This document shows, piece after piece, positions 1-8,114 of a DNA stretch of 44,753 bases. The stretch comes from Fervidobacterium sp. UBA5837 (GTDB lineage: Bacteria > Thermotogota > Thermotogae > Thermotogales > Fervidobacteriaceae). Numbering within the stretch: the first letter of the stretch is position 1; the number at the start of each line of letters is the position of its first letter. The translations under genes and the position numbers were made by a program. The DNA is taken from assembly GCA_002432805.1 (NCBI GenBank), contig DJGV01000013.1:61100-105852 (forward strand). The letters run 5' to 3'. A model generated the notes under the pieces. That model was not told the DNA's origin. It worked only from the letters and a program-made list of their open reading frames with translations, and did not search any database.

Positions 1-1107
1 TTACTCTGTGTAGTTGAATGATATCTTTATCTGTGCGCTACCGGAGAGATTGAACTCGATCTCCGCATAATCTGCGGCTTGTTTTGTGATCTTTCCAGTT
101 GAAACTGTAAGGCCGTTCAAGTTTCTAGCATTGATAACGATTTTGGTTGGGCCTTGTCCCTTCAAGTTCAGTTCACCCACTATATACGTCTTACCACTTG
201 TTTTAGTTGACTTGGTGAGTGTCCAACTGTGGTAGACATCCCAACTCTTTGAAACATACAGATCTCCTTCTTTATTTATATCTGGCATACTTGCCGTTCC
301 CACCGGTACTATGTGACCAGATATATCAGAAAACACGTAGACGTTTCCAGATGGGAGTTCGTCATTGCACTGAATGTTAACGATGTAATCTGCTGGTTGC
401 CAAGTGTAAGTATACGAATAACCCAGATAAATCGTATTCCAATCTTTACGAACTATCTGAATGTTCTTATTTCTTATGTTCATTCCACTCTTCAAACCTT
501 CCATATCCCCAAGGATGAATATCTTCCTGCCGCTACTCGAGACTTCGTCAGCAGCAACGGCTGCCATTTGCATCTTCTCATAGTAAACATTCCTTCCCTC
601 ACCAGGTGCCGTAGATAGTATGACAAACGCCTTATCGACTGGCGAGTTCAGTTCAAAGAACTGTTCAAGCTGATTACCTTTGAGCGTGTAGTATATACTG
701 TAGCTTCCAGGTACTCTAAACAGCGCACTTGCCTTCTCAGATACTCTCAGTACTTTCTTTGTCTCACCATTTTGTATCAAATTTGCCAAACCAAAAGATG
801 TGTTTACGTACGTATCACCACTTTCAGAAACGAGCATGCCATTCTTCAGTTGATAACTACCCTCCGGAAGTTGGGCAGGCAATAAGTACTTTGAATCAGT
901 ACTCTGCGTTTCCAAATACCATTTCTGTGCTGAAATCTGTAAAATGCTCCAACCATTTGGAATCTGTTCATCATCGACCACATCTTTGTACAACAATCCA
1001 TAAGAATCGAACAACACAAGCACATCAGAATTTGAAATATCAGCGCCAAACAATGTAATGATCGATAACAATAATATTGTAGATAAAGCTTTCACCACAC
1101 GTGCCAT
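1..1107 (-). CDS. Secreted or periplasmic protein of unknown function
   Basis: A 368-residue protein whose family I do not recognise. The N-terminus (MARVVKALSTILLLSIITLFGA) is a typical signal peptide with a likely cleavage after the AxA-like end near residue 19. The rest is rich in beta-type sequence, with a C-terminal half (about residues 230-368) of alternating hydrophobic/polar strands and YSYTYTWQP. This resembles the DUF4139-type beta-domain layout, but that is only an impression. I chose the ATG at 1107 because GGAGGT at 1115-1120 lies 7 nt upstream; a longer frame from GTG at 1116 overlaps that site. The TAA at 1-3 is inside the window, so the gene is complete. It lies 27 nt downstream of the rhomboid gene and is probably co-transcribed. 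Confidence 0.75.
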   Translation of the reverse strand: MARVVKALSTILLLSIITLFGADISNSDVLVLFDSYGLLYKDVVDDEQIPNGWSILQISAQKWYLETQSTDSKYLLPAQLPEGSYQLKNGMLVSESGDTYVNTSFGLANLIQNGETKKVLRVSEKASALFRVPGSYSIYYTLKGNQLEQFFELNSPVDKAFVILSTAPGEGRNVYYEKMQMAAVAADEVSSSGRKIFILGDMEGLKSGMNIRNKNIQIVRKDWNTIYLGYSYTYTWQPADYIVNIQCNDELPSGNVYVFSDISGHIVPVGTASMPDINKEGDLYVSKSWDVYHSWTLTKSTKTSGKTYIVGELNLKGQGPTKIVINARNLNGLTVSTGKITKQAADYAEIEFNLSGSAQIKISFNYTE

Positions 1108-1134
1108 GTAAGGCACCTCCCTTAATTTGCTGTT

Positions 1135-1809
1135 TTACCCTGTTATAAGACTTGTTATCAACAAGACATAACTCAAGACCGTAATCCCTACGAGTGAATA
1201 TGTGATGATCTTCCAGACTCTTTCTGCCCTGTACGATGTATACACGGGCAATGCACGACCGAGTATCATACCAGTAACTAATCCACCTATGTGTGCTGCA
1301 TTGTTTATCCCAGAGCCAGGCATGAATCCTAGTACAATGTTGAGTATGATCATGGGCAACAGACTAGTGCCGGTTACAGTTTTTACGTAAAACGGTGTAT
1401 CTTTTCTGAATCCCGCACCGAATAGGGCACCTACAAGACCAAATATAGCACCACTTGCACCAACGGATAGAGAATCATAGTAGAAAATATGAGTCGCAAT
1501 GTTACCAACAATGCCGGAAAGCAAATAAAAGGACAGAAATTTGTAAGTACCGTAAAGCGCTTCCGTATTTGCTCCGAGCATGTAAAGTGCATACATGTTG
1601 AATGCTAAATGTAAAAAGCCACCGTGCATAAACATTGCGGTGATGATCCGGTACCATTGACCTTGCGACACAAGCGGACCGTATTGTGCACCAAAAAGTA
1701 GAAAAACGATGTCACTTTGGATGAAAAAGCTCTTAACAACGTAGAATAATAAAAGAATCGCCGAGTTAATCAAGATCAAATACAAATAAGCTGTTTGCCT
1801 TTTCTGCAT
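1135..1809 (-). CDS. Rhomboid family intramembrane serine protease
   Basis: Membrane serine protease of 224 residues, predicted to cleave transmembrane helices within the bilayer. Six to seven hydrophobic segments are visible. The diagnostic pieces are in order: HGGFLHLAFNMYAL in TM2 (residues 62-75), the GASG nucleophile motif (catalytic Ser119) in TM4, and NAAHIGG with the catalytic His173 in TM6. Both members of the Ser-His dyad are present, so it should be active. An AGGAGGA Shine-Dalgarno precedes the ATG at 1809. An extended -10 promoter lies about 60 nt upstream, so it is probably expressed separately from the ybaB operon. Substrates cannot be inferred from the neighbours. Confidence 0.93.
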   Translation of the reverse strand: MQKRQTAYLYLILINSAILLLFYVVKSFFIQSDIVFLLFGAQYGPLVSQGQWYRIITAMFMHGGFLHLAFNMYALYMLGANTEALYGTYKFLSFYLLSGIVGNIATHIFYYDSLSVGASGAIFGLVGALFGAGFRKDTPFYVKTVTGTSLLPMIILNIVLGFMPGSGINNAAHIGGLVTGMILGRALPVYTSYRAERVWKIITYSLVGITVLSYVLLITSLITG

Positions 1810-1869
1810 ATGACTCCTCCTCGAATTTTATTCTTTCTTACACAATCAAGCAAAGGCTCATTTAACATT

Positions 1870-1878
1870 ATTATACCA
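1870..1878 (-). promoter_or_regulatory. Extended -10 promoter for the rhomboid gene
   Basis: On the minus strand this reads TGG-TATAAT, a perfect extended -10. No good -35 hexamer is seen 17 nt upstream. It lies between the upstream operon's terminator and the rhomboid start. Confidence 0.55.
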
Positions 1879-1923
1879 CAATCAAAAACGGCAGTGCATC
1901 GAAAAATATTGCCACAAGAAACT

Positions 1924-1949
1924 AAAAAGGCTGGAGAAATTTCCCAGCC
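1924..1949 (-). terminator. Intrinsic terminator after ybaB
   Basis: On the minus strand, GGCTGG (1944-1949) and CCAGCC (1929-1934) form a 6-bp GC-rich stem around a 9-nt loop, followed by TTTTT (1924-1928). It ends the rpe-dnaE-amrS-apbE-ybaB operon about 85 nt after ybaB. Confidence 0.75.
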
Positions 1950-2034
1950 CATTTACTCGTATTGTCATAATATTGTTATAATTCTTACACCTCTGATAAC
2001 ATCAAATGGTATCGAACAACAGATGAAAGATAAA

Positions 2035-2397
2035 TCAACCTAACGGATTGTATTTTGCAATTATCTCATCGGTCTTTTTTTCTCTGACTTCATCGACCTT
2101 TTGCCACAATTCGCTTATGGCCGCTTTTAGGAGGTCTTTGAACATCTCTTGGTCTTCTAACACATCACTTTCGTATACAATGTCTTTTACTTGCCTATTA
2201 CAACTAGCCACTATCTTCATTGCCCCGCCACCTACCTCTACTTCCACTTCTTCTGTGGCAAAGACATCTTCAAGGTTTTTCAATTCTTCTTCCATTTTTG
2301 TTTGCAGTCTCTGCAACTCTGCAAAATTCTTGGGCATGCCCGGTGCACCACTTGCTCCGCCCAAGTTCCTACCGCCAAAACTCTTCATCTTCTTCAT
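2035..2397 (-). CDS. YbaB/EbfC family nucleoid-associated protein
   Basis: Small DNA-binding protein (120 residues) of the YbaB/EbfC family, which forms dimers with tweezer-like helices. Visible family features are the Met/Gly-rich N-terminus (residues 1-20), the helix NFAELQRLQTKMEEELKNLE, the central GGGAMKI strand, and the C-terminal helical repeat DLLKAAISELWQKVDEVREKK. A GTG at 2403 is also in frame, but the GGAGGA site sits 7 nt from the ATG at 2397, so I use that start. The family often lies next to dnaX and recR; here it follows apbE by about 24 nt and ends an operon that includes dnaE. That keeps a loose link to replication genes. Confidence 0.9.
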   Translation of the reverse strand: MKKMKSFGGRNLGGASGAPGMPKNFAELQRLQTKMEEELKNLEDVFATEEVEVEVGGGAMKIVASCNRQVKDIVYESDVLEDQEMFKDLLKAAISELWQKVDEVREKKTDEIIAKYNPLG

Positions 2398-2420
2398 AAA
2401 CACTTCCTCCTTCTTATTTA

Positions 2421-3464
2421 CTATCTATCAGCTTGTTCGTAAAGTGCAAAATTATCAGTTTTAAGTATCTTTTGCTTTGGTGTGACTAAGAACACCTCCG
2501 CACCATATGTAGGAAATGCAGTACGCGTGAAGAGCCAAGTCTTCTCACCGAGCACAAACGCTGCAGTAGAAAAGACATCCGCTGTAACTGGATCATCACA
2601 GATGATCGTAGCACTGATAGCACCACTTGCTGGCAATCCGTTCTTTGGGTCAATTAAATGGTGGTACCTCACACCGTCTACGATGAAAAACCTTTCGTAA
2701 TCTCCACTTGTTGCAATTGAGCCTTCTTTCAAATACACAAATCCGACATTTTCATCTGGTTGTCCCCTTGGGTCTCTAATGCCTACAACCCAATTTGCTT
2801 TGTTGTACTTCGGCCCCAATATCATTATTTGACCACCTGCTTGGATAAATCCATGGCATTTTGGATCGTATTCTTTCGCAATCTGATATCCACGTTTCAA
2901 TGCGTATCCCTTAAGCATTCCCCCCAAATCGATCCACACACCATTTGTTTTTATCTTCTTACTTACATAGTCGATCGCTATTTTGGTGTATCCAGAATTT
3001 GCAAGTGCGTCCCTTATCTCACTCAGTGTAGGTACGGTGAAATTACCCCCCTCGGCCTCACGCTGCGTAAATTTGCTAAATCCCCAAAGGTCTATAACCC
3101 TTCCTAATGCAGGATCAAAAGCACCTTCTGTTTGACGTGCGTATTTCAAGGCCAAATCGACTAACGCAAGCGTTTCATCATCGACTTCAACCCAGTCGTC
3201 TGCATGATTCAATTGATATATGATGCTACCTTCAGAATACGTATCATATTTTTTCTCCAATCGCTTCATCTCGTTGAAAATTGCCTTTGATACAGTGGAA
3301 GGATTAACCTTCGAAGAAATGCGTATTTGAATGTATGTACCGAATACGTAATCTTCGAAATCAGAATACTGACCTGTTTTACCACTAAAGACCAATAGAT
3401 AAATCGCTATGACAACTAAGAATATTACAATTACGGATCCGACAACTATCCTGTTCAGCGTCAT
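2421..3464 (-). CDS. apbE: FAD:protein FMN transferase (ApbE family)
   Basis: Predicted to attach FMN from FAD covalently to threonine in target proteins such as NqrB/RnfG-type flavoproteins, on the outer face of the membrane. It has 347 residues: an N-terminal signal anchor (about residues 5-26, no lipobox Cys), then the ApbE fold. Motifs seen are FDPALGRVIDLWGF, WIDLGGMLKGYALKRG, SIATSGDYERFF, YHHLIDPKNGLPA and the metal-binding end DPVTADVFSTAAFVLG. A frame from GTG at 3491 is possible, but the ATG at 3464 forms an ATGA overlap with the amrS stop, which suggests translational coupling. No Rnf or Nqr gene is in the window, so its target lies elsewhere. Confidence 0.92.
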   Translation of the reverse strand: MTLNRIVVGSVIVIFLVVIAIYLLVFSGKTGQYSDFEDYVFGTYIQIRISSKVNPSTVSKAIFNEMKRLEKKYDTYSEGSIIYQLNHADDWVEVDDETLALVDLALKYARQTEGAFDPALGRVIDLWGFSKFTQREAEGGNFTVPTLSEIRDALANSGYTKIAIDYVSKKIKTNGVWIDLGGMLKGYALKRGYQIAKEYDPKCHGFIQAGGQIMILGPKYNKANWVVGIRDPRGQPDENVGFVYLKEGSIATSGDYERFFIVDGVRYHHLIDPKNGLPASGAISATIICDDPVTADVFSTAAFVLGEKTWLFTRTAFPTYGAEVFLVTPKQKILKTDNFALYEQADR

Positions 3465-4501
3465 AATCTCTCTAGTATCTGGTTGTTGCACACCTTACAC
3501 CGTCCTTTCTCGTCCAGATTCACAATCTCTGTTTTGAAGCCTTCTCTTATTATAACAGTAGTGTGGCAATTTGGACAGTATGTACTTTCATATTTTGAAT
3601 CCCAAACGTTACCAAGATAGACATATTTCAAATACTTTCTCCCAAGTTCATACAAACGTTCCAACTTATCCGTATGTGTTGGACTTTTGGTGTATTTATA
3701 TGCGGGATGATACCTTGAAAGATGAAGTGGAATGCCATTTGATATCTCAGATAGTGTTCTAAATTCCATTTCCAGCTCTTCTTCAAAATCATTTTCACCT
3801 GGCACAACAAGCGTTGTAACTTCCACATGTATATCGTGCTTGACGCAATATCTTATCGTATTTAGCACAGGTTCATACGTCCCACCGCACACTTTTCGAT
3901 AAAAATCGTTGTTGAATGCTTTTAAGTCAATATTCATTGCATCGATAAATGGGGCAATCATCTGGAGTGGTTCTTCATTTATATAACCGTTCGTTACAAG
4001 AACATTCTTTAGTCTGTTTTCTTTTGCGAGCCTTGCACTTTCGTATACGTATTCGTACCATATGGTTGGTTCGTTGTATGTGTATGCAATACCTATGTTG
4101 CCTTGGTGTAGATAACTTACCGCTATATCGACAAGTTCATTGGGAGATATATTCTTGATGTAATAGGGCCCTTCTTGAGAGATTTCCCAATTTTGGCAAA
4201 ATGCACATCTGAAATTGCAACCCCATGTCCCGACGGATAGAATGTACTTTCCAGGATAAAAGTGGAAGAGGGGTTTTTTCTCAATCGGGTCTAATGCAAT
4301 TGAAGAAACATCACCGTAGTTCAGAGGATAAAGTACTCCATCGATATTCTTCCTCACGTTGCATATTCCGACTTTTCCATTTGCAATGACACAATTGTGT
4401 GGACAGAGTTTACACCTCAATAACCGTTCATCTGCATGTTCATGACTTTGATACTTATCTTGATACTTTTCATAGAATAGTGCTTCTTTGAGCGCTTTCA
4501 C
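3461..4501 (-). CDS. amrS: AmmeMemoRadiSam-type radical SAM enzyme (AmrS-like)
   Basis: Radical SAM protein of about 346 residues, related to pyruvate formate-lyase activating enzymes. The N-terminal Cys motif RCKLCPHNCVI...GICNVR precedes the cluster motif CNFRCAFCQNW (Cx3Cx2C), which binds the SAM-cleaving 4Fe-4S cluster. TYNEPTIWYEY is typical of the AmrS group. Near the C-terminus, CPNC...CKVC looks like a small zinc or Fe-S knuckle. I place the start at GTG 4501 because AGGTG lies just upstream and the protein then begins right before KEALFYEKY, as in homologues. A TTG at 4534 would add 11 residues and lacks a clear site. The reaction is not established for the family. AMMECR1 and Memo partners are not in this window. 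Confidence 0.88.
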   Translation of the reverse strand: MKALKEALFYEKYQDKYQSHEHADERLLRCKLCPHNCVIANGKVGICNVRKNIDGVLYPLNYGDVSSIALDPIEKKPLFHFYPGKYILSVGTWGCNFRCAFCQNWEISQEGPYYIKNISPNELVDIAVSYLHQGNIGIAYTYNEPTIWYEYVYESARLAKENRLKNVLVTNGYINEEPLQMIAPFIDAMNIDLKAFNNDFYRKVCGGTYEPVLNTIRYCVKHDIHVEVTTLVVPGENDFEEELEMEFRTLSEISNGIPLHLSRYHPAYKYTKSPTHTDKLERLYELGRKYLKYVYLGNVWDSKYESTYCPNCHTTVIIREGFKTEIVNLDEKGRCKVCNNQILERL

Positions 4502-4563
4502 AATTTCCACCTTCTTTTGCACATTGCCACGCAACTCATTTTGTGACTCACTGCAATTGCTAC

Positions 4564-7113
4564 TCAGCGCTGAGTTCGAACGAAAGTGGTCCTAAATTTA
4601 TTCGTTATTGGCCGTGCGTTTGGAATGGATTTTTCATCTTGCAATTTTATGATTTCATAATTTTCATTGCAGTTGGATTTCGATATCTCTTGCCTCAAAA
4701 TTGTATCATACACTCGGTATTCGATGCCGCACAATCCAGGTTCGTACTGCTTAGGATAGATAAGCGTATAGTACCCATCAGGCATGTTCACTTTGAATGT
4801 GCTCAGTCCATCTGTCCCAAAACCTGCTTTCACTGCAATGTGCACACCGTACGGTAAGTTGAGTGCATACGCCAAAGCATATGGTGCGAGTTTATTTGAA
4901 ACATCGCTGGGAGGTGTCAATGCAATTTTCAGTATATCGTACTCCATATTCGTGCGTTCCCATGTGTCTTCGACCTTCGTTTCATCTGTCTGGATAACTT
5001 TACCAAAGAGTTTACCTCCGATTTTTATAGCCTCCCTATTTATACCACTTCTCATATCTCGCAATTTCTGTATTGCCTTTCTACGGCTTTCAAAGATGAA
5101 ATCAAATGTTCCCACTTTTAGAAGTGCCTCGATCATAGAAAGTGACAGTCCGGAATTCTCAGCGAAATCTTCAAAACTGTCAAACCTTGTATTGCTCAGT
5201 TCAATTGCCTTCTGTACACGGATACCGGGCACTACGTACAATGGTAGATGATATATTCCGTCGTCATTTCCATGAACCTGTTTAGTTCCAGCTATATACA
5301 GGTGTGGTGATGTAATCTTGTAACCAAGCGATTGTAAATTGTAAATGGCAGATTCTAATATAGAAGTATCGTATTTCAGATACACATCGTAGAAAGTCTT
5401 CGGATATCGCGTCTTAAAATAGGCCATGTAATAAGTCAAATGTGCATATGCAACTGCGTGTGACTTATTGAATGCATATTCTCCAAAAGCCAATATACTC
5501 TTTGAAAGTTCCTTACCATCGTTGCCATACAATGCTATTAATTTACTTTCAAGCCTTTCATACAGATCTTTTATTGAGGAAGTATCCTTCTTCGATATTG
5601 CCTTCCTAATTGCATCTGCTTCCACACTGCTCAGCCCTGCAAGGTCCATGGCAACTCTCATTATTTGCTCCTGATATAGAGGTAACCCATAGGTTTCGTT
5701 GAATATATCGATATCGTATTTTTTTCTATTCTGTATCTTCAAATTTCTCACTTGATCAGTTATTCCTGATCTCATTGGTCCTGGCCTATTCAAAGAGATC
5801 GTTAGTGCCAATTCCGATAAATTCGAAGGCCTCACGTCACGCGCAACAGATTTTCCAATGTAACTATCGAGCTGAAAAACATTATCGGTGAACCCAGTTG
5901 AGATATATCGATAGGTTTCTCTGCTCTCTTTGTCAACGTCACTATCGTTGCCATCCATTCTTTCAAAGCTCGTATCCACGTTGAGTGACGTCCTCAAATC
6001 CTTGTATATCGAGAGTGTCTTCAAACCAAGCACATCGAATTTTATATACCCAAGTTGCTGCAGTACGTCCATGTCCCATTCTAACGTATACGTTCCCGGT
6101 ACTAGCGGTACATCGATTGGTGTTGTCGAAATGATTAGGCCTGCCGCATGTGTACTGCGCTGCACTGGAATATTTTCAAGCCTCTTTGCCACTTCACCTT
6201 TCAAATCTTTCAAAAACTTTCTTGGCATCGTTGCAAACGCACTAATGTTGTAAACGTAGCCAAATTCATTCCCCAACAATTCTATCAACGATTGTCTTTT
6301 TATATCTTCTACATCCAAATCTATATCCGGATAGTCCTGCCTACCATCGTTCAAGAATCTCTCGAATAGTAAATCGTATCGCACCGGGTCTATCTTCGTT
6401 ATGCCAAGCCTATAAGCAACAAGACTACCTACGGCGCTCCCCCTACCAGGTCCGATTTCTATATCATTTCGTCGTGCCAGATCAACGATCATCTTTATCG
6501 TATAGAAATAGTCTGCAAAATGTTTTGAATTTATCAAACGCACTTCTTTCTGCATTCTCTCGGGATATTCGCTCTCGTTCAAAAGCAAATCGTTTAAAAA
6601 GTCTCCCTTCGCACTTGGTAATCGTTGCTTTGAGGTCAACGTATATCCTGTAAAATTACTGATTCGATTTACGATACTTTCATCTTCTATATCTGTGAAG
6701 GCGACATCTGAATCCTCATCATCTAACTTTACACCAAGATATTCACACATCACCTTAAATGCTTCTAATTGAACTTCCACACCTGGAATGTAACGCAACT
6801 GCCTTGCAACAATGAATGGAAATGCACTCAGTCGTTCAAATCTCTTCTTACTGTAGAGATCAAACAGTTCCATCAATCTGTCTGAGTCCAATGCTAAGTA
6901 GGTCTTACCTGTGTACCTGAATCCTACGATCGCTTTAATCTTTTCATACTTCCTCGCTGCAAGTAAAAAACTACCAACACCACAGAGCGTTGTATCCGAT
7001 AAAATTACATTTGACACGTCATTCTCGCTTGCCCATTCAAATAGTTCTTCAAAATCAATTACAGAGCCTTCAAACGAATACGGTGATGCAATGCAAATAG
7101 TCTCTGTTTTGAT
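4564..7113 (-). CDS. dnaE: DNA polymerase III subunit alpha, short DnaE with decayed PHP domain
   Basis: C-family replicative polymerase. Visible motifs are GPGRGSAVGSLVAYRLG, the catalytic acids in PDIDLDVED, THAAGLIIS, IKFDVLGLKTLSIY (third acid), YQEQIMRVAMDLAGLSSVEADAIRKA and NKSHAVAYAHLTYYMAY. At about 849 residues it is far shorter than the usual ~1160 and lacks the C-terminal OB/tau-binding part, like the remembered T. maritima DnaE. The first ATG/GTG/TTG in frame is GTG at 7017, but that would cut the conserved N-terminus. Homology runs 32 codons further (SPYSFEGSVIDFEELFEWA matches HSDYSLLDGASSIEELVKRA in typical DnaE). The frame stays open to an ATC at 7111-7113, 6 nt after GGGGGA, which I take as a rare AUC start. 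PHP metal ligands (HLHVH, TDHG) are replaced by ICIAS and SDTT, so no PHP nuclease is expected. Its gene starts 40 nt after rpe. Confidence 0.9.
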   Translation of the reverse strand: MKTETICIASPYSFEGSVIDFEELFEWASENDVSNVILSDTTLCGVGSFLLAARKYEKIKAIVGFRYTGKTYLALDSDRLMELFDLYSKKRFERLSAFPFIVARQLRYIPGVEVQLEAFKVMCEYLGVKLDDEDSDVAFTDIEDESIVNRISNFTGYTLTSKQRLPSAKGDFLNDLLLNESEYPERMQKEVRLINSKHFADYFYTIKMIVDLARRNDIEIGPGRGSAVGSLVAYRLGITKIDPVRYDLLFERFLNDGRQDYPDIDLDVEDIKRQSLIELLGNEFGYVYNISAFATMPRKFLKDLKGEVAKRLENIPVQRSTHAAGLIISTTPIDVPLVPGTYTLEWDMDVLQQLGYIKFDVLGLKTLSIYKDLRTSLNVDTSFERMDGNDSDVDKESRETYRYISTGFTDNVFQLDSYIGKSVARDVRPSNLSELALTISLNRPGPMRSGITDQVRNLKIQNRKKYDIDIFNETYGLPLYQEQIMRVAMDLAGLSSVEADAIRKAISKKDTSSIKDLYERLESKLIALYGNDGKELSKSILAFGEYAFNKSHAVAYAHLTYYMAYFKTRYPKTFYDVYLKYDTSILESAIYNLQSLGYKITSPHLYIAGTKQVHGNDDGIYHLPLYVVPGIRVQKAIELSNTRFDSFEDFAENSGLSLSMIEALLKVGTFDFIFESRRKAIQKLRDMRSGINREAIKIGGKLFGKVIQTDETKVEDTWERTNMEYDILKIALTPPSDVSNKLAPYALAYALNLPYGVHIAVKAGFGTDGLSTFKVNMPDGYYTLIYPKQYEPGLCGIEYRVYDTILRQEISKSNCNENYEIIKLQDEKSIPNARPITNKFRTTFVRTQR

Positions 7114-7153
7114 TGTAAGTCCCCCAGTCTTGTATTACATTTACTTCAATCTT

Positions 7154-7792
7154 TTACTTCAATCTTTCTCTCAACTGTGGCAAATTCGGATTTCTAAACA
7201 CACCAAATCCCATGACCAAAATATCCACGCCTAAACTTACAAGCATTAGTGCGTTTTCATTCCCAACACCACCATCGACTGCTATCTTGAAATTGTATCC
7301 TCTATCACTTCTGATCCTTGCGAGCCTTTCTATCTTGTCATTCATCGTTGCTACGAATTTCTGCCCAGAAAATCCTGGATTAACGGTCATCACAAGTACA
7401 CCATCCACATACGGCAGTATCTCATCCAACGTGGAAAGTGACGTAGCAGGATTGAGTGCGACAAAGGCCTGCGCACCAAGTGATTTTATGCGTTCAATGC
7501 TTCTGTGTAGATGATAACAGGTTTCCTGGTGAATCGTTATCCTATTTGCGCCTTTTTGAACAAACCCCTCTACAAGTTCATCTGGATTTGTTACCATCAA
7601 GTGAGCATCTATGGGCATATCTGTGAAAGTCCTCAATGCCTCGCACATTGGGTAACCGAATGTCAGATTCGGTACAAAATGTCCATCCATCACATCCAGA
7701 TGAATCTCATCTATGTGTGGTCTTACCCTTTCCACATCACCTTTCAGATTCGTCAAATCTGCTGCCAGAATCGATGCACTAATTATCGCCAT
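7154..7792 (-). CDS. rpe: Ribulose-phosphate 3-epimerase
   Basis: Interconverts D-ribulose 5-phosphate and D-xylulose 5-phosphate in the pentose phosphate pathway (cytosol). It is a 212-residue TIM barrel with the expected metal and acid/base residues: HLDVMDGHFVPN (His31, Asp33), DAHLM (His64), the phosphate/substrate loop MTVNPGFSGQ (residues 135-144), and AVDGGV (Asp173, second catalytic acid). The length is normal. The ATG at 7792 has GGAGGT 6 nt upstream. It is the first gene of the operon that continues with dnaE, amrS, apbE and ybaB. Confidence 0.97.
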   Translation of the reverse strand: MAIISASILAADLTNLKGDVERVRPHIDEIHLDVMDGHFVPNLTFGYPMCEALRTFTDMPIDAHLMVTNPDELVEGFVQKGANRITIHQETCYHLHRSIERIKSLGAQAFVALNPATSLSTLDEILPYVDGVLVMTVNPGFSGQKFVATMNDKIERLARIRSDRGYNFKIAVDGGVGNENALMLVSLGVDILVMGFGVFRNPNLPQLRERLK

Positions 7793-7856
7793 TCCAAGAC
7801 CTCCCTATGATATGTACGAATTATCATGGAAAAAAATATATGGAACATAATATATC

Positions 7857-7892
7857 GTTTGACACAATAATTATATCAAATAACTGTCAAAC
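7857..7892. repeat. 8-bp inverted repeat flanking the rpe promoter
   Basis: GTTTGACA (7857-7864) and TGTCAAAC (7885-7892) are perfect reverse complements separated by 20 nt. The predicted minus-strand -10 (7870-7875) lies between the arms, as in an operator. No regulator can be named. Confidence 0.4.
7870..7878 (-). promoter_or_regulatory. Extended -10 promoter for the rpe-dnaE operon
   Basis: Minus-strand TGA-TATAAT. A TTGACA lies only 9 nt upstream (7885-7890), too close to be the partner -35, so the extended -10 is the main evidence. Confidence 0.45.
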
Positions 7893-8022
7893 TTCGATAT
7901 GTCAGAAACCATCAATCATAATGCGAATACGACCATAAATGCACTACTGACATAGTATACCGTCGTGTAGTTAAATGATGTCAATGTGTTGATACATTAG
8001 AGCAATTTTCTTCTTCCATATC

Positions 8023-8053
8023 TTAACAGATTTTGTGCATTTTCTGGTATAAT
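8023..8053 (+). promoter_or_regulatory. Promoter for phoH-pgpH-ybeY
   Basis: TTAACA (8023-8028), a 19-nt spacer and TGG-TATAAT (8045-8053). The spacer is long but the extended -10 is perfect. The leader to the GTG start would be about 55 nt. Confidence 0.55.
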
Positions 8054-8114
8054 TATAATTAGTAACTGGTCAAATTCAACAATAAATTGTCAAGAATGTC
8101 AAAGAGGTGAGTAG

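Larger units (their letters stand above)
7793..8114. other. Divergent intergenic region between rpe and phoH
   Basis: 322 nt without a gene. It holds an extended -10 facing rpe (7870-7878), an 8-bp inverted repeat around it (7857-7892), and an extended -10 facing phoH (8045-8053). From about 7895 to 8020 I see only AT-rich sequence with no ORF or hairpin. Confidence 0.6.

Noticed and set aside
313..1058. Plus-strand frames opposite the first gene
   Set aside because: They run antisense to a gene with a signal peptide, stop and ribosome site, and show no domain or start signal of their own.
2048..2464. Ser/Phe-rich plus-strand frame opposite ybaB
   Set aside because: Composition is that of an antisense shadow of a Glu/Lys-rich gene, with no ribosome site.
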